A DNA stretch of 64,000 nt, taken from assembly GCA_022510525.1 (NCBI GenBank), contig JAFLTH010000003.1, positions 1-64,000 of the forward strand, written 5' to 3'. Positions 24,101-32,211 of this stretch are shown here, piece after piece. The notes under the pieces were generated by a model, which saw nothing but the letters and a program-made list of their open reading frames with translations, made no database searches and was not told the DNA's origin. Both the position numbers and the translations under genes were made by a program. Numbering within the stretch: position 1 is the stretch's first letter; each line of letters begins with the position of its first letter. Source of the DNA: Lachnospiraceae bacterium. GTDB lineage: Bacteria; Bacillota; Clostridia; Lachnospirales; Lachnospiraceae.

Positions 24101-24923
24101 CGGAGCTGTTTTAAATGACCTGACAGTTACATGGACAGAAGAAGAACCGCTTGAAAACGGTAAGGATTACAAGTTATCCTACAGCGGTAACAAGAAAGCG
24201 GACAGCAAGGCTAAGTATACCATAACCTTTAAGGGTAACTTTAAGGGCAAAGTAACCGGAGAATTCGATGTTGGCAAGGCAGCTCTTGAAAACGACACTG
24301 AAGGAATTAAAGTTGAAATTCCCGACAAGGTCCTCAAGGACAATGCAAGCTGCAAATCTGCACCATATGTGACTATAAACGATGTATTGGTGAAATCATC
24401 TGAATACGAAGTTACATATAGTGTTGGAGATAATAATGGAACTTACGGTGCAAATCCCAAGGTTAATTTCAAAGGTGCTGATTCCGAGACCGTATATGTG
24501 AAGATCAAGGCTAAGGGCAAGAATTACACAACTACTGCAGGCAACGAAGTGACCGGTGAGTATACCGTTTGGAATAAGGCGAATACTAAGGCAATTGATC
24601 TTTCCAAAGCCAAAGTGACGTTCTACAGTGATGCAGGGAAGAAGACTAAAGCCACTAAGTTTGAGTATGACGGTGGCGAAATCAAACCCGGATCTGTGAT
24701 GGTTGCCATCGGAAAAGGAAATGATGTAAAAGACTATGCAGATAAATGTGAGATAATATACGTAAACAATGTAAATAAGGGCAAGGCAACCGTAATCATT
24801 AAACCTAAGGAAGATAGCGGTTTGATAGGCGGTAAGACTGCAACATTCAGCATTGTTGCACGTAACATTAAGACCAGCCAGTTTAAGGAAGTATTTAATT
24901 CAGTATTAAGTTTCTTCAAGTAA
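18195..24923 (+). CDS. Very large secreted pectate lyase (PL1) with many accessory domains
   Basis: 2242 residues. A signal peptide (1 to about 35, ends VVMAEE) precedes an acidic 9-residue repeat (AEADYEET, about 44-79). About 85-215: beta-rich, binding-module-like. Three chitobiase/FN3-like C-terminal domains follow (about 233-320, 322-405, 405-490; motif AEIYYTxDGSDPT). About 495-680: a second binding-module-like domain. About 955-1345: pectate lyase beta-helix (GIGEDATVKGFGFLIRNC, DHSDSRHPRIRRG with the catalytic-type arginine, and calcium-site aspartates near DQAKGDGSVDIKG). Then come another chitobiase domain (about 1420), an InlB/Flg_new repeat (about 1511-1580, EGYIFKHWVDADG), a further chitobiase domain (about 1587), and MBG-like Ig repeats to the end. 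No LPXTG. It cleaves polygalacturonate by beta-elimination outside the cell; this fits a pectin-degrading gut or rumen bacterium. Confidence 0.92.
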   Translation: MRKKSKIVIARILAILMVLSILPADYLGAASVVMAEELEENAEVNYEKTAEADYEETAEADYEETVEADYEETAETDYTETDSGIKVHNFTGADGSYNASSDFFTFKGKELSTKVEVDYTDVYGNALKLTKAFDIGGSSDGYTITFTTETTGKLIIVTNSDFKAKKLKLDNKSDISANADAVYVVPNLSVASHTIAKSNPNIPIYYIAFIPDGSSVEEGAGEGGGNTGGNETVVPKPTADPEAGEIEGETKVKLSATAGDAIYYTLDTSVELSATTGTEYQPGSDGISITPPATLRAIAVRTKDGEVKTSEIATFIYTVKLGDAPVATPVSGTAVEKGTEVTISATGAEAIKYTLDGSDPTGSGATNVDADSVKVTINEDVTIKAVAIRDGVAGKILEARYTIIAAAKPVASKTGRVEAGTEITISTSTAGAEIYYTMGADPADPTTSSELHGTGSVNVTITEATTIKAIAVKDKYKNSEVAVFNYTILDGSLMKTYVLDADAIYAQTGKTYSYKVPTVIDGTDGYFTAMANNNKGASLNKIEDMKNSKGAYYFSNLSWNGVDIGEKTYAVAITGGAMEVNNGTPKVVVSAIKFTTEAYATGVVYYSLKESTARTFKIQGGTDTSLGSTAHTADGGSNTKVLKTEFTLPTPGTYYVGFSGSGGIIPYMEVTEDYTIEPEKGPETIPTKTITVNDLTQTVIDADFNGDVSFVNASDSEASDAVNILLNVQSIGADNEALSTGIKKKVAEETEALRLESGVMPQTYYYDLSLADKDTNSGLLLDSGSIMFRVSYEKLGMTHNDTLVVLQDKYVIEESKITRDKKSGSFLVEADDFRSPFTFIVNKAGGVEPGEIEISDSYGYEEGAAAEWKDYTEAEFDGYAAYVSTTPTFPNNSKTQRIDNELIRKYNGYWRVDTVGLKKGTYYIKIDAVKVDSSNEPAEVVASNITGPLTVTNYDRSGFAFSQDSKWKTASGAYNDDGTLREGAQVIYVTAATAKTCTAMMHVNGENNAAVEVTGIQNILKEKESTKTSNDILDIRIIGLVTKNDMDALLSNEGLQVKGKNAGASGKAMNVTIEGIGEDATVKGFGFLIRNCGNVEFRNFAIMAFMDDGVSMDTDNENIWIHDLDIFYGSTGGDSDQAKGDGSVDIKGTTYVTVAYNHFWDSGKCSLCGMEKVTAPEFKVTYHHNWFDHSDSRHPRIRRGSVHIYNNYFDGNSKYGVGTTNNSNAFVEANYFRNVKYPMMISLQGTDATGDGTFSGEVGGMIKAYNNKIETPKSLIYANSTEGGATAPANAKQFDAYLASERDDPVPAEYVTASSGIKYNNFDTSYDLGVKPENIDNPGNVKAIVTAKAGRLNNGDFERNGGYPSLTGENADTDDTVDIKLKTAVVNYETSVVSIGGINGVATSASGSSSGTVIASSSVSAPVPSQPEGNYTSAVDITLSCEPANAEIYYTTDGSSPLKAANGTPYNGDPIHIDTSTVIKAIAILKEGGVPVDSSGIVKYVYTVTSGSTVTYTITVDKADNTAESSFTVRQGEDITKEILPNPVREGYIFKHWVDADGNVIKLPYEPKGNMKLTAVWIKDDSDNAEAYDAEIKASPEPTTEVFPNPTEVTLTWKEPTDKVYYTVNNADPKIVGEEYTKPITITQNTTIRAVAKNTEGDYSKVEIFKYKVQGGSGDEGDGDPNASWRVDVEQKVYTYTGSAIQPKVTVYGYDNETPLVEGVDYTVKYSNNVNASVKPDKNADSGYSIINAKKVPIITITGKGFITGKDTVEFEIRPKDISNEAIGDDESVAVADIIIESGKKATAPVICYNGVKLSAKDYDYANPADKNKPYTENGELVINGKGNFEGKLHVNVKVVAKGKLKDTVKKFKVTIDKEKVKNLVYTGKNLRGDIIDCISVEPANADCVITLPDEVINAGTVKFMVVGFGDYSGCSVSKSVKIQPKNITGSAAVAGPDKVVVGGVRKTDYVSTGAVLNDLTVTWTEEEPLENGKDYKLSYSGNKKADSKAKYTITFKGNFKGKVTGEFDVGKAALENDTEGIKVEIPDKVLKDNASCKSAPYVTINDVLVKSSEYEVTYSVGDNNGTYGANPKVNFKGADSETVYVKIKAKGKNYTTTAGNEVTGEYTVWNKANTKAIDLSKAKVTFYSDAGKKTKATKFEYDGGEIKPGSVMVAIGKGNDVKDYADKCEIIYVNNVNKGKATVIIKPKEDSGLIGGKTATFSIVARNIKTSQFKEVFNSVLSFFK

Positions 24924-24967
24924 GTTCGGATGTAAAACAGTTAATATTTATACGTAATAACAAATAT

Positions 24968-25033
24968 AAAGAGGGCTATCCGAAAGTCACGCATGACTTA
25001 GTCATAAATGACTGGGGGATAGCCCTCTTTTGA
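24968..25033 (+). terminator. Terminator of the pectate lyase gene
   Basis: 14-bp arms AAAGAGGGCTATCC (24968-24981) and GGATAGCCCTCTTT (25017-25030), with AGTCA/TGACT pairing inside, ending in a T-run. Confidence 0.85.
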
Positions 25034-25049
25034 TAATATAATTTCACAA

Positions 25050-25078
25050 TTGCCTAACCCCCCATTGAATGTTATAAT
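25050..25078 (+). promoter_or_regulatory. Promoter of the DUF5717/DUF5716 operon
   Basis: TTGCCT (25050-25055), 17 bp, TATAAT (25073-25078), giving a leader of about 30 nt before TTG 25119. Confidence 0.65.
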
Positions 25079-25118
25079 TATAATATAGCAATCTAAAGCA
25101 AAGCGTGGTGTTCCTTAA

Positions 25119-28100
25119 TTGAGACAGATCATTCAGGAAATACTGGAAGGCAATTTCAGGGCGGATAATACCTCCCTTAATTTTTCATACCCGCGAATCG
25201 ATATATCTATCGCTCCTGACAGTGTGCAGGAGGGTTCTTTTACCATATACGGACCTGAAGGCTTTGTAACTGAGGGCAGGGTCATATCCTCCGATTTGCG
25301 TATGGAATGTCTTACACCGGAATTTGCGGGTATCCAGGATGAGATATATTATCGTATCGATACCACGGATATGCAAGTCCAGGATAGCATAAAAGGTGCT
25401 TTTTATATTGAATCAAATCAGGGAGAATACTATCTCCCTTTTTCTGTTACCATCGTGCAGGATGTGATAGATTCAAGTCTTGGAGAAATACGTAATCTTT
25501 TTCATTTTATCAATCTGGCCAAGACTAACTGGGATGAGGCGGTCAGACTTTTTTACAGTATGGACTTTGTTAAACTCTTAGCAGGTAATGATGCTCAGTA
25601 CTATACGATATATAAGGGACTTTCGGCGGTCTACGGCAATGAGCATAACATGGAAGAGTTCCTTCTGGAAACAGGAAAGAAGAAAGCAATTGAGTATATT
25701 CCGGAGAAGAACCGGATTGAGATAGATGACCCCGAAGAAGAGCAGCGTTATACCCTTACTATCAACAGGAACGGCTGGGGCTGCACCCGGCTTGATATCG
25801 AGACAGAGGGTGATTTCATATATGTGGAGGAAGAAACCGTAAGGGATGAAGACTTCCTTGGGAACGTATACCGTCTCTACTATTATATACAAAAAGACAA
25901 GCTTCATAGAGGAAACAACTACGGCTGCATAAGGCTTTGCAGCTTTGAAAAAGTTATCGAAATTCCGGTAACGGTTATCAATTTTCCGCCCGCGGCATTG
26001 GGTAAGCATAAGTATTATATTGAGAAAAAGCAGATTACCGTAAAACTTATGAAATACTATCAGGCATACAGGCTGAAAAAGCTTGGCGGTAAGGCATGGA
26101 TGGAGGAGACTGAGAAACTGGTAGACCGTCTTAAGGAGCTGGATGTAAATGACCCGGCAACGGATTTGTTTTATGCACAGCTGCTTATGGCTCAGGAACG
26201 TAATAATGAAGCAAAGTGGGTACTTGAGCAGATCAGGGATGATATAGAAGTGATGGGTGAGGACAAGCCTGAGTACAGGTGTTTTTATCTTTATTTATCT
26301 ACACTTTACAGTGATGATGATGAATACATAGACGGAGCAACCGATGAAATCATATACTGGTATGAAAGAAACCGCGGAAACTGGCGGATTGCCTGGCTGC
26401 TTTTGTTTTTATCGGATGAGCGTGTGAGGACTCCCGCCAAAAAATGGGCATTACTTGAAGAACTTTTTGAATATAAGTGCAACAGTCCGATGCTCTATAT
26501 GGAAGCATGGAATCTATTATGCATGAATCCGGCGACATTACTTAAATTAAATGACTTTGAGTTACAGATATTGACTTATGCGGTCAAAAATGATGTTATG
26601 AAGGATGAGGTACTGTTGCAGCTTTTATATCTGACACAGAAGACTAAAGGTTATTCCGGGGCTTTGCTGCGGATTTTAACTACCTGCTATGAGAAAAGAC
26701 CTCAGAGTGATATCCTTCATGCAATCTGTACTCTTTTGATAAAGGGAAATAAATACGGTAAGCCTTACCTTAGATGGTACCGCATGGGAGTCAATCAGAA
26801 TCTGCGTATTACAAGACTGTATGAGTATTATATGATGTCGGTTCCGCTAAACGGTAAGGAGACTATTCCCCAGGCCGTTCTGATGTATTTTGCATACCAG
26901 AGTGATTTAAGCTATGAGATTATAGCACATTTATATGCATATGTGCATAAAAGGCAGGAAGAATATCCGGATATTTATCTAAACTACATGCCGGAAATTG
27001 AGACATTTGTACAAAGGCAGGCAAAGGCAGGCAGGCTCAATAAGGACCTTGCTTATCTTTACCGTCAAGTGATAACGCAGGATATGATGGATGAGGAAAC
27101 GGCTGCCGGTCTGAAAGATATATTATTTTTAAATCAGATTATAATAGATAATGATAAAGAAGACCGTGTAAATGAAATAAGAAATATTATTGTGGTCTAT
27201 CCCTATGCCGAAAATGAATTGACTTATACGGTCAACGGAGCCGGGATTCAGGTACCGCTTTTTGATAAAGAATGCAGGATTATTCTTGAGGATAATCAGC
27301 GTAACCGCTATTCGTGCAGTATTCCTTTCCGTATGGAAAAACTGATTACAGCGGACAGGCTTGAGAAGCTTGCGGCTCCTTTTGCCGTAAACCATCCGGG
27401 TTATGCTGTCCATGCCTGTTATGGTACCGGGAATGAGATTGTTGTAAATGAGCATAATTTAAAACAATTTAAATTTCTGGCGGATTCGGACTTTTTGGAT
27501 GAAAGCAGTCGACGGGATTTAAGGCTCAAGCTGCTGCACTTTTATTATGAAAAAGACCGTATGTGGGAGCTGGACGAATACCTGCAGGGTATAGGACCTG
27601 AGGATATTGCGCCGCAGGACAGAAAAGAAGCGGTGCGGATTCTGGTACTGCGCGGACTGTATAATGAAGCCCGTAATTGGGTGCGTTTCGGGACGCCATA
27701 TGGTATAGATGCCAAAACTCTTGCCAAGCTTTGCAGCAGGCTGCTTGAACAGGATGAATTTGAAGAAGACGCACTTATGACTGCCATACTGAGTTATGTT
27801 GTTAAAAAAGGAAAATACAACGAATACATTTTAAAATATCTGGTTCGCTTCTTTAACGGCAATATTAAAGATATGAGGGATATATGGAAGATTGCGGTTG
27901 AATTTGGAGTGGATACTTTTGAGCTTAGTGAGCGCATACTTATACAGATGCTTTATACCGGCGCCTACATAGGGGAAGGGATGGATATCTTCAAGTCTTA
28001 TATGAAGAGCGGCGGTAGTGATGAAGTAATTGTGGCTTTCCTTTCCCAGAACAGTTATGATTATGTTATTAAAGAAAAAATCACAGATTCCTCCTTACCC

Positions 28101-28721
28101 GGAGCGATTTTCAGAATGTATCATGAAGGAGCGGAATTGCTGCCTGTATGTAAGCTGGCTTATCTCAAATATTATTCCGAAAACCGTAGTGAGATAGACG
28201 AAGAAATTCAAACGACAGTTCGTGAATTTTTGCGCGAAATGCTGGAAAGGCAAATAATATTGCCTCTCTTTAAAGAATATCAGGGCTATCTCCCTGCGCT
28301 TGATATAATGCAGGACAAGTCGATTCTGGAGTATCGCGCCAAGCCCGGAAACCGCGTTGCGGTCAATTATATGATAACGAAGGATGAAAATCCCGGAAAC
28401 ACATATATAAAGGAACCTATGAGGGATGTTTTTGCGGGAATCTGCATAAAGGAGTTTGTGCTTTTCTTCGGGGAGAACCTGCAGTATTATATAACGGAGG
28501 AAGAAGACGGAGAAGAGAAGGTAACGCTTAGCGGAAGCATCAGAAAAAGTGACCTTGGCAATGACACTCCCGTATCCCCTTCATATGAGGGCAGCCGTTT
28601 CAATATGCTGAATGATATAATGATAGGTAAGACCCTCCATGACTATGATACGGTTGATAAATTGTTGGAGGAATATTATAAAAAGGATTTTATTGCACAG
28701 AAAGTATTTAAGTTACAATAG
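25119..28721 (+). CDS. DUF5717 family protein, giant solenoid
   Basis: 1200 residues from TTG 25119 with a poor ribosome site; the start is supported by the conserved family beginning MRxxIxxIxEGxF. Two beta-rich N-terminal stretches (about 20-130 and 195-290, with IDISIAPDSVQEGSFTIYG and ending IEIPVTVINFPPA) resemble BACON/Ig-type sandwiches. A long helical-repeat (TPR/solenoid-like) body with repeated YxxALL and ARNWV-type helices follows, and a C-terminal domain ends NMLNDIMIGKTLHDYDTVDKLLEEYY. No signal peptide or membrane segment, so cytoplasmic. It is the first of four adjacent genes. The function is unknown; a scaffold for the Hsp70-like partner downstream is inference. Confidence 0.8.
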   Translation: MRQIIQEILEGNFRADNTSLNFSYPRIDISIAPDSVQEGSFTIYGPEGFVTEGRVISSDLRMECLTPEFAGIQDEIYYRIDTTDMQVQDSIKGAFYIESNQGEYYLPFSVTIVQDVIDSSLGEIRNLFHFINLAKTNWDEAVRLFYSMDFVKLLAGNDAQYYTIYKGLSAVYGNEHNMEEFLLETGKKKAIEYIPEKNRIEIDDPEEEQRYTLTINRNGWGCTRLDIETEGDFIYVEEETVRDEDFLGNVYRLYYYIQKDKLHRGNNYGCIRLCSFEKVIEIPVTVINFPPAALGKHKYYIEKKQITVKLMKYYQAYRLKKLGGKAWMEETEKLVDRLKELDVNDPATDLFYAQLLMAQERNNEAKWVLEQIRDDIEVMGEDKPEYRCFYLYLSTLYSDDDEYIDGATDEIIYWYERNRGNWRIAWLLLFLSDERVRTPAKKWALLEELFEYKCNSPMLYMEAWNLLCMNPATLLKLNDFELQILTYAVKNDVMKDEVLLQLLYLTQKTKGYSGALLRILTTCYEKRPQSDILHAICTLLIKGNKYGKPYLRWYRMGVNQNLRITRLYEYYMMSVPLNGKETIPQAVLMYFAYQSDLSYEIIAHLYAYVHKRQEEYPDIYLNYMPEIETFVQRQAKAGRLNKDLAYLYRQVITQDMMDEETAAGLKDILFLNQIIIDNDKEDRVNEIRNIIVVYPYAENELTYTVNGAGIQVPLFDKECRIILEDNQRNRYSCSIPFRMEKLITADRLEKLAAPFAVNHPGYAVHACYGTGNEIVVNEHNLKQFKFLADSDFLDESSRRDLRLKLLHFYYEKDRMWELDEYLQGIGPEDIAPQDRKEAVRILVLRGLYNEARNWVRFGTPYGIDAKTLAKLCSRLLEQDEFEEDALMTAILSYVVKKGKYNEYILKYLVRFFNGNIKDMRDIWKIAVEFGVDTFELSERILIQMLYTGAYIGEGMDIFKSYMKSGGSDEVIVAFLSQNSYDYVIKEKITDSSLPGAIFRMYHEGAELLPVCKLAYLKYYSENRSEIDEEIQTTVREFLREMLERQIILPLFKEYQGYLPALDIMQDKSILEYRAKPGNRVAVNYMITKDENPGNTYIKEPMRDVFAGICIKEFVLFFGENLQYYITEEEDGEEKVTLSGSIRKSDLGNDTPVSPSYEGSRFNMLNDIMIGKTLHDYDTVDKLLEEYYKKDFIAQKVFKLQ

Positions 28722-28747
28722 ATATCGCAAAAGAGAAGGGATAATGT

Positions 28748-30067
28748 ATGTTCTTCGACAAAAAGACGGAAGATAAACTGCAAAAAGGAAGCGTCCTTGT
28801 AGGCTATGATTTGAATAACGGCTTTTCTCAGATAAGTTGCATGGTTTATGGTGACGAAAATGCCGAGATTGAGACTGTTGCAACTGTAATGGGTACAAAG
28901 CATTATAATATCCCCATGGCATTATGTAAACCAAAAGACAGCGGCAAGTGGCTATATGGCAAAGATGCAATAAATTCTGCCGATGAAGAAGGTTCTTTTC
29001 TTGTTACGGATTTAATGGAACTTGCAATAAAGGGAGAAATGATCGCAATAGAAGAGGAAAACTTTGACCCGGTTGCCCTGCTTGCGCTTTTTATAAAAAG
29101 AAGTCTTTCGCTTATGAGCTTCATTGCCTCGCCGGAAAATATCGGCGCGATCATGTTCACCGTAGATAAGCTCGATGACAGGATGGTAGAGGTGCTGGCT
29201 AAAGCAACTGCCAACCTTAATCTCAAAACTACACATATATATTTTCAGAGTCATACAGAGAGCTTTTATTATTATATGCTGCACCAGCCGGAGGAGCTGT
29301 GGAATTATCAGGTGCTTGCCTGTGAACATGACGGAAAGCAGCTTAAAACCTATCGTATGGAGCGCAACAAAAAGACGACACCGATTGTGGTCCTGATTGA
29401 AGAACAGATTTTTGATACGGTCTCTCTTCCTGAGGAGGATGAGGAAGACGAAGTAAAAGAGAGTCTCTATAAACTCGCTGATGAGAAGTTCATGGATATA
29501 CTTAAGGAACAGTGCAATGAAAGGATAATATCCTGCGCCTATCTTCTTGGTGACGGTTTCAGAAACGACTGGGCCAAGGAGTCGCTGCGCTTTTTATGCA
29601 GAAACCGAAGGGCTTTTCAGGGTAATAATCTTTTCAGTAAAGGAGCCTGCCTTGCTATGTTGGATAGGCTGGAGCCATCTGATGTATGCAAAGGACATAT
29701 TTTCCTCGGGGCGGATAAACTTAAGTCAAATGTGGGAATGACTGTATTAAGGCGTGGTAAAGAATCCTATTATGCACTGCTTGATGCGGGAGAAAACTGG
29801 TACGAGGTACACAAGGAATGTGAGTTTCTTCTAAGAGGTGAGGAAAATTCGATTTCCTTCCTTATTACGCCGCTTACGGGCAAACGTGCCGAAATCCAGG
29901 AAATTGTTCTGGAGGGCGCTCCGGTAAGGGAAGGCGCATTCGGCAGATATGAGATGGAGATAAGTATGAGTTCGGTGGACTGCATAGAGGCAAAAATAAC
30001 CGACTTAGGGTTTGGGGAACTGTTTCCCGCCGCCGGCAAGGTGTGGAGAAAACAGTTTGCATGTTAA
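28748..30067 (+). CDS. DUF5716 family protein, Hsp70/actin-fold-like
   Basis: 439 residues from ATG 28748 behind GAAGGG. VLVGYDLNNGFSQI (about 16-29) parallels the phosphate-1 loop of Hsp70 (GIDLGTTxS) and YGKDAI parallels its GxxA element. LLGDGFRNDW then FSKGACLAML mimics the phosphate-2/adenosine region (GGxSRIPxV...GAA). The C-terminus (IVLEGAPVREGAFGRYEMEI ... AKITDLGFGELF) resembles the Hsp70 substrate-binding beta domain. The DLGGGT element is degenerate (ACEHDGKQLKTY). It is likely a divergent Hsp70-like ATPase or pseudo-ATPase; this structural reading is mine. It lies 26 bases after the DUF5717 gene and 18 before the TPR gene. Confidence 0.78.
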   Translation: MFFDKKTEDKLQKGSVLVGYDLNNGFSQISCMVYGDENAEIETVATVMGTKHYNIPMALCKPKDSGKWLYGKDAINSADEEGSFLVTDLMELAIKGEMIAIEEENFDPVALLALFIKRSLSLMSFIASPENIGAIMFTVDKLDDRMVEVLAKATANLNLKTTHIYFQSHTESFYYYMLHQPEELWNYQVLACEHDGKQLKTYRMERNKKTTPIVVLIEEQIFDTVSLPEEDEEDEVKESLYKLADEKFMDILKEQCNERIISCAYLLGDGFRNDWAKESLRFLCRNRRAFQGNNLFSKGACLAMLDRLEPSDVCKGHIFLGADKLKSNVGMTVLRRGKESYYALLDAGENWYEVHKECEFLLRGEENSISFLITPLTGKRAEIQEIVLEGAPVREGAFGRYEMEISMSSVDCIEAKITDLGFGELFPAAGKVWRKQFAC

Positions 30068-30085
30068 GAGAAAGGCATGGTTAAA

Positions 30086-30931
30086 ATGGGAAATATTATA
30101 CTATCAACAGGAAACTATGCAAAAATACCATATTTTTTCGAGAAGACTTATGTAAACCTATTTTCGCTGGAGGAACTATGCTATTGTCTGGTGGAAAATG
30201 CTCAGATGCTGGACGGGGATATTGTAAGTGACAAACTGGCAAGATGGCTTTCGGAGCAATGTTCACTAAGTGAGCTTGCGGACAGGCTGCATACGCAGGT
30301 AAAAGAAAAGGCGGCGCCGGCAGCTTATGTTGAAACTATCCTTGAATATGCCGGACTTTATTCCGGAGAAGAGATAGCACATACGGTATCTCTTGTCAGC
30401 GAAAATGCAGGTTTGAGTCCCTATGAGAAGCAAAAAGCCAGGGCCGACCATATGCTTAGGAATAAGCGTTATATTCTTGCACTGGAGCAGTATTCGTCAT
30501 TACTTGCAAGGCTTCCCGAACATGAGAAAGAGCTTCAGGCAAAGATACATCATAATATGGGTGTTGTTTATGCCGTACTTTTTATGTTTGAGAATGCTCA
30601 GGAAGAATTTATGGAAGCATATAAGATGAACAAAAATACAGATAGTTTAATGCAGTTTCTGGCGGCAAAAAGACTGCATGATAGTGACAGGGAGTATGTG
30701 GATTATATTGCAAAACATCCATTCTATCATGATGACTCACTTGAAGTGGAGCGCAGGATAGAGGAAGCGACGGCACAGTTTGATGCAACACAGGAGAACA
30801 GGATGCTTTTTACACTGCACGTCTGCAAGGAGGAGGGCGCTGCCTCAGCCGGGGATGTTCAGTATTATGATGAGATAGAGAGACTTACAAATGTGCTTAA
30901 AGATGATTATAGGGAGAGTGTGGCAAGGTAA
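30086..30931 (+). CDS. TPR-containing protein of the DUF5717/DUF5716 operon
   Basis: 281 residues from ATG 30086 (AAAGG ten bases upstream; an ATG at 30077 is also in frame). Residues about 115-200 carry at least two TPR units (KARADHMLRNKRYILALEQY, then HHNMGVVYAVLFMFENAQEE followed by FMEAYKMN). The N-terminal 90 residues are a helical domain (FEKTYVNLFSLEELCYCLVE) that recurs next to Hsp70-like genes. A TPR co-chaperone role for the DUF5716 protein is inference. Its stop directly abuts the next start. Confidence 0.75.
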   Translation: MGNIILSTGNYAKIPYFFEKTYVNLFSLEELCYCLVENAQMLDGDIVSDKLARWLSEQCSLSELADRLHTQVKEKAAPAAYVETILEYAGLYSGEEIAHTVSLVSENAGLSPYEKQKARADHMLRNKRYILALEQYSSLLARLPEHEKELQAKIHHNMGVVYAVLFMFENAQEEFMEAYKMNKNTDSLMQFLAAKRLHDSDREYVDYIAKHPFYHDDSLEVERRIEEATAQFDATQENRMLFTLHVCKEEGAASAGDVQYYDEIERLTNVLKDDYRESVAR

Positions 30932-32113
30932 ATGAACTGGTTAAAGAAATTATTCGGAAAATGGAAAAGTGCAATTGAAGAACCCGATTTTGAGAATGAA
31001 GAATGGGATGAAAATGAGGAAGAGAGAGAGCGGGACTTTAATAACAAAGAGTATAGGTATGACTATGTAAAGGGTCGTCTGGACAGGATCGCACAGGCTT
31101 CCAAAGAGATGGAAAATCTTAACTTTGAGTATGAAAATGTGACCTCGCACTTAAAAGATATGGAAGAGATAGAGGCGATTCCTGATGATGAAGCACAGGA
31201 ACTTAAGGACTTTGCCAAAAAAGTGGAGCTTTTACAGAACAGTTGTAATGATTATATGGGCAGAAAACGCCTTATGAGCGACGAGCGATTCTATCAGATA
31301 GAGAGTATGCTTGATGAGATAGAAGAAGGCTGTGCCAAGCTCAAGGAGGCGGAACAGTATCAGGACCTCATTAAAAAGGACTTAAACCGTCTTGACGGTG
31401 AAAAGCATGCCTATATGTTCCGTAAAAATGAATTGCTTGGGGCAATAGTGGATACCAAAGGTATGGCGGTCATCTGTGTAACGGCGCTGGCTCTGTGCTT
31501 TTCCATGCTGCTCATGCTGCAGTTTTTGCTGGATATGGATACCAAGGTCGGTTATATGATTACCGCAGCGGTTGCAGCAGTTGCAATTACGGCGATTTAC
31601 GTCAAGCATAGCGATGCCAAGCGTGAGTTAAAAAGGGTGGAATCTGCCATAAATAAGCTGATTGTTTTACAAAATAAGGTGAAGATAAGATATGTCAATA
31701 ATACCAATCTGCTTGATTATCTTTACCTGAAGTATGATGTTAAAAGTGCCGAAGAACTTGAGAAACTGTGGAATAATTATTATAAGGAAAAAGAAGATCG
31801 GGAGAAATGCAGGCGTGCGGAACTGGATCTGGACTACAACCAGCAGGAGCTGCTCAATATTCTCAAGCAATACGATATAAAAGACCCGGCAATCTGGCTG
31901 CATCAGACAGAGGCTATCCTTGAACACAAGGAAATGGTGGAAATCCGTCATAATCTTATAATCAGGAGACAGTCCTTAAGACGCAGGATGGACTATAATA
32001 AGGAAGTGGCCGCAGGCGGCGCCCAGAAGGAAATAAAGGAGCTTGTAAACCATTATCCCCAGTATGCGGGTGAAATTATAGAAATGGTTGAAAAGTATGA
32101 GAAAAGTATGTAG
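30932..32113 (+). CDS. Coiled-coil membrane protein, last gene of the DUF5717/DUF5716 operon
   Basis: 393 residues; ATG 30932 follows the preceding TAA at once, which implies translational coupling. An acidic, charged N-terminus (FENEEWDENEEERERD) leads into a long coiled coil (about 45-160). Two adjacent transmembrane helices follow (about 172-192, MAVICVTALALCFSMLLML, and about 198-215, YMITAAVAAVAITAIYV), then a second coiled coil to the end. Both coiled coils probably face the cytoplasm. It would anchor the otherwise soluble operon products to the membrane; this is inference. Confidence 0.78.
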   Translation: MNWLKKLFGKWKSAIEEPDFENEEWDENEEERERDFNNKEYRYDYVKGRLDRIAQASKEMENLNFEYENVTSHLKDMEEIEAIPDDEAQELKDFAKKVELLQNSCNDYMGRKRLMSDERFYQIESMLDEIEEGCAKLKEAEQYQDLIKKDLNRLDGEKHAYMFRKNELLGAIVDTKGMAVICVTALALCFSMLLMLQFLLDMDTKVGYMITAAVAAVAITAIYVKHSDAKRELKRVESAINKLIVLQNKVKIRYVNNTNLLDYLYLKYDVKSAEELEKLWNNYYKEKEDREKCRRAELDLDYNQQELLNILKQYDIKDPAIWLHQTEAILEHKEMVEIRHNLIIRRQSLRRRMDYNKEVAAGGAQKEIKELVNHYPQYAGEIIEMVEKYEKSM

Positions 32114-32116
32114 AAT
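32088..32116 (+). promoter_or_regulatory. Promoter of the pur operon
   Basis: TTGAAA (32088-32093), 17 bp, TAGAAT (32111-32116), inside and just after the end of the preceding gene. A start near 32123 leaves a leader of about 135 nt that contains the hairpin at 32132-32211. Confidence 0.55.
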
Positions 32117-32131
32117 ATAATATGTACGAAC

Positions 32132-32211
32132 GAACTCAGAAAAAATTAATAAAAGCGGGGTTCCGATGCGGTGGCAAGTCACCCCTTATTTTATTAATTT
32201 TCTCTGAGTTC
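32132..32211 (+). promoter_or_regulatory. Long structured leader before purC
   Basis: GAACTCAGA (32132-32140) pairs with TCTGAGTTC (32203-32211), then after one mismatch a 13-bp stem (32142-32154 with 32189-32201), and an apical GC-rich part with alternative pairings GGGG/CCCC and GGTG/CACC. No U-tract follows, so it is not a simple terminator. It does not match a purine, ZTP, PRPP or THF riboswitch consensus that I can recall. Confidence 0.55.
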
